Below, piece after piece: positions 5,532-6,609 of a stretch of DNA of 6,609 bases. Position 1 is the first letter of the stretch. Every line of letters starts with the position of its first letter. The position numbers and the translations under genes are program-made. Origin of the DNA: CAIYMF01 sp943329595 (GTDB taxonomy: Bacteria; Actinomycetota; Actinomycetes; S36-B12; CAIYMF01); contig CALQEM020000188.1 in the NCBI GenBank assembly GCA_943329595.2, positions 1-6,609 of the forward strand, given 5' to 3'. The notes under the pieces were generated by a model. That model did not search any database, was not told where the DNA came from, and saw nothing but the letters and a program-made list of their open reading frames with translations.

Positions 5532-6609
5532 ATGTACTTCTCCCAGCACTACCTCGAGTGCCTCTCGCACGCCTCGTACCTCGTCGGTGACGAGGTCAGC
5601 GGCAAGGCCGTGGTGGTCGACCCGCAGCGCGACATCGACGAGTACCTCTCGGAGGCTGCAGCGAATGGCCTCACCATCGTGGGGGTCATCAACACCCACT
5701 TCCACGCCGACTTCCTCGCCGGTCACCTCGAGGTGGCAGCCGCCACCGGCGCATGGATCGGCTACGGCGAGGCCGCCGAGACGGAGTACCCGAGCCGGGC
5801 CCTGGCCGACGGCGAGCGCATCGTTCTCGGCGACGTCGTGCTCGAGGTGATGACCACCCCGGGCCACACGCCCGAGTCCATCAGCATCCAGGTGTTCGAG
5901 CACGCCGATGACACCGTTGCTTACGGCGTGCTCACCGGAGACGCGCTGTTCATCGGCGACGTGGGCCGCCCCGACCTGCTGGCCTCGATCGGCTTCACTG
6001 CCGACGAGCTCGGTCGCATGCTCTACGACTCCATCCAGCGCAAGCTCATGTCGCTCAGCGACGAGGTGCGGGTCTTTCCCGCGCACGGCGCCGGCTCGGC
6101 CTGCGGCAAGAACCTCTCGACCGAGCTGCAGTCGACCATTGGGCAGCAGCGCCTGTTCAACTACGCGTGCCAGCAGATGAGCGAGGACGACTTCCTCGCC
6201 GTGGTCACCGCGGGCCAGCCCCCGGCGCCCGAGTACTTCGTGTACGACGCGGTGCTCAACCGGAAGAACCGCGACGTGCTCGCCAGCGGGCGCGAGCTGA
6301 CAGCCCTCGACACCGAGGCCGTCAGGGCCGCCCTGGCCGAAGGTGCCGTGGTCATCGACACGCGAGAGAACATCGAGTTCGCCGCGGGCCACCTGCTCGG
6401 GGCCATCAACATCCCCGCCGACGGTCGCTTCGCAGAGACGGCGGGCATGGTGATGGCGCCCACCGACCATGTGGTGATCATCGCCGCGGCTGGTGGCGAG
6501 CGCGAGGTGGCCGTGAGACTTGCCCGTATCGGCTTCGACAACGTCATTGGCTACGTCACCGACGCGCAGCAGGTGATGATGGAACTGCCCGACGGCGTGG
6601 CGCGTGCGA
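5532..6609 (+). CDS. CstB/Blh-type persulfide dioxygenase-rhodanese fusion (3' end outside window)
   Basis: The frame stays open to the window end (359 complete codons), so the C-terminus is missing. Residues 1 to about 250 are a metallo-beta-lactamase fold of the ETHE1/CstB persulfide dioxygenase class. THFHADF (55-61) has Phe where di-zinc lactamases have the second-metal His, and H112 (GHTPES), D137 (LTGDALFIGD) and H185 (PAHGAGSACGK) complete the set expected for one non-haem iron. C191 in SACGK matches a conserved cysteine of this family. Residues about 267-359 are a rhodanese fold (VVIDTRENIEFAAGHLLGA), but the active-site loop reads AAAGGER, with A319 at the cysteine position: a pseudo-rhodanese. 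S. aureus CstB has dioxygenase, pseudo-rhodanese and active rhodanese in that order, so an active C-terminal rhodanese is expected beyond the window. By family, the enzyme oxidises persulfides with O2 and passes on sulfane sulfur, detoxifying sulfide in the cytoplasm. Its own promoter with a CstR-like operator fits induction by reactive sulfur. Confidence 0.92.
   Translation, partial: MYFSQHYLECLSHASYLVGDEVSGKAVVVDPQRDIDEYLSEAAANGLTIVGVINTHFHADFLAGHLEVAAATGAWIGYGEAAETEYPSRALADGERIVLGDVVLEVMTTPGHTPESISIQVFEHADDTVAYGVLTGDALFIGDVGRPDLLASIGFTADELGRMLYDSIQRKLMSLSDEVRVFPAHGAGSACGKNLSTELQSTIGQQRLFNYACQQMSEDDFLAVVTAGQPPAPEYFVYDAVLNRKNRDVLASGRELTALDTEAVRAALAEGAVVIDTRENIEFAAGHLLGAINIPADGRFAETAGMVMAPTDHVVIIAAAGGEREVAVRLARIGFDNVIGYVTDAQQVMMELPDGVARA

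Noticed and set aside
5427..6470. Long open frame on the minus strand opposite the persulfide dioxygenase gene
   Set aside because: It mirrors a well-supported + strand gene and would end across its promoter/operator; no domain is recognisable.

Overview
The window is GC-rich and densely coded. Every convincing gene is on the + strand, and third codon positions are mostly G or C. Together with a short Sec signal peptide, secreted fibronectin-III modules and weak U-less hairpins between genes, this points to an actinobacterium in the broad sense. That assignment rests on composition and protein style; there is no rRNA or other marker gene to fix the genus.

Layout. (1) Positions 1-2880 hold the 3' part of a large signalling gene whose beginning lies upstream. 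It encodes the SAM-binding part of a CheR-type methyltransferase, a PAS-like segment, an unusually regular coiled coil, a second PAS domain of the type found in CheB/CheR fusions, a GGDEF domain and an EAL domain. (2) Positions 2881-3075 are non-coding. They hold two tandem hairpins that may end the first transcript, a weak candidate -10 box, a leader stem-loop and a good ribosome binding site. (3) Positions 3076-5430 encode a 784-residue exported protein: signal peptide, parallel beta-helix-like region, two fibronectin-III domains and an unassigned C-terminal domain, with no visible cell-wall or membrane anchor. (4) Positions 5431-5531 form a compact regulatory region with a TACCCC/GGGGTA palindrome lying over a candidate -10 box. 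This is the hallmark of a CsoR/CstR-family operator. (5) Positions 5532-6609 (running off the window) encode a metallo-beta-lactamase-fold persulfide dioxygenase with a cysteine-less rhodanese domain. It matches the N-terminal two-thirds of a CstB/Blh-type sulfide detoxification enzyme.

How the genes relate. The three genes look like separate transcription units, not one operon: there are hairpins and a promoter-like region between 1 and 2, and an own promoter/operator in front of 3. The signalling protein could link receptor methylation machinery to cyclic-di-GMP, and the neighbouring exported beta-helix/FN3 protein could be an adhesin-like output, but that link is only proximity. The third gene is best explained as a reactive-sulfur-species detoxification gene controlled by a persulfide-sensing repressor encoded elsewhere. 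I see no mobile element, CRISPR array, tRNA or rRNA. I found no wholly new system; the most useful leads are the CheR-GGDEF-EAL fusion and the operator in front of the dioxygenase gene.
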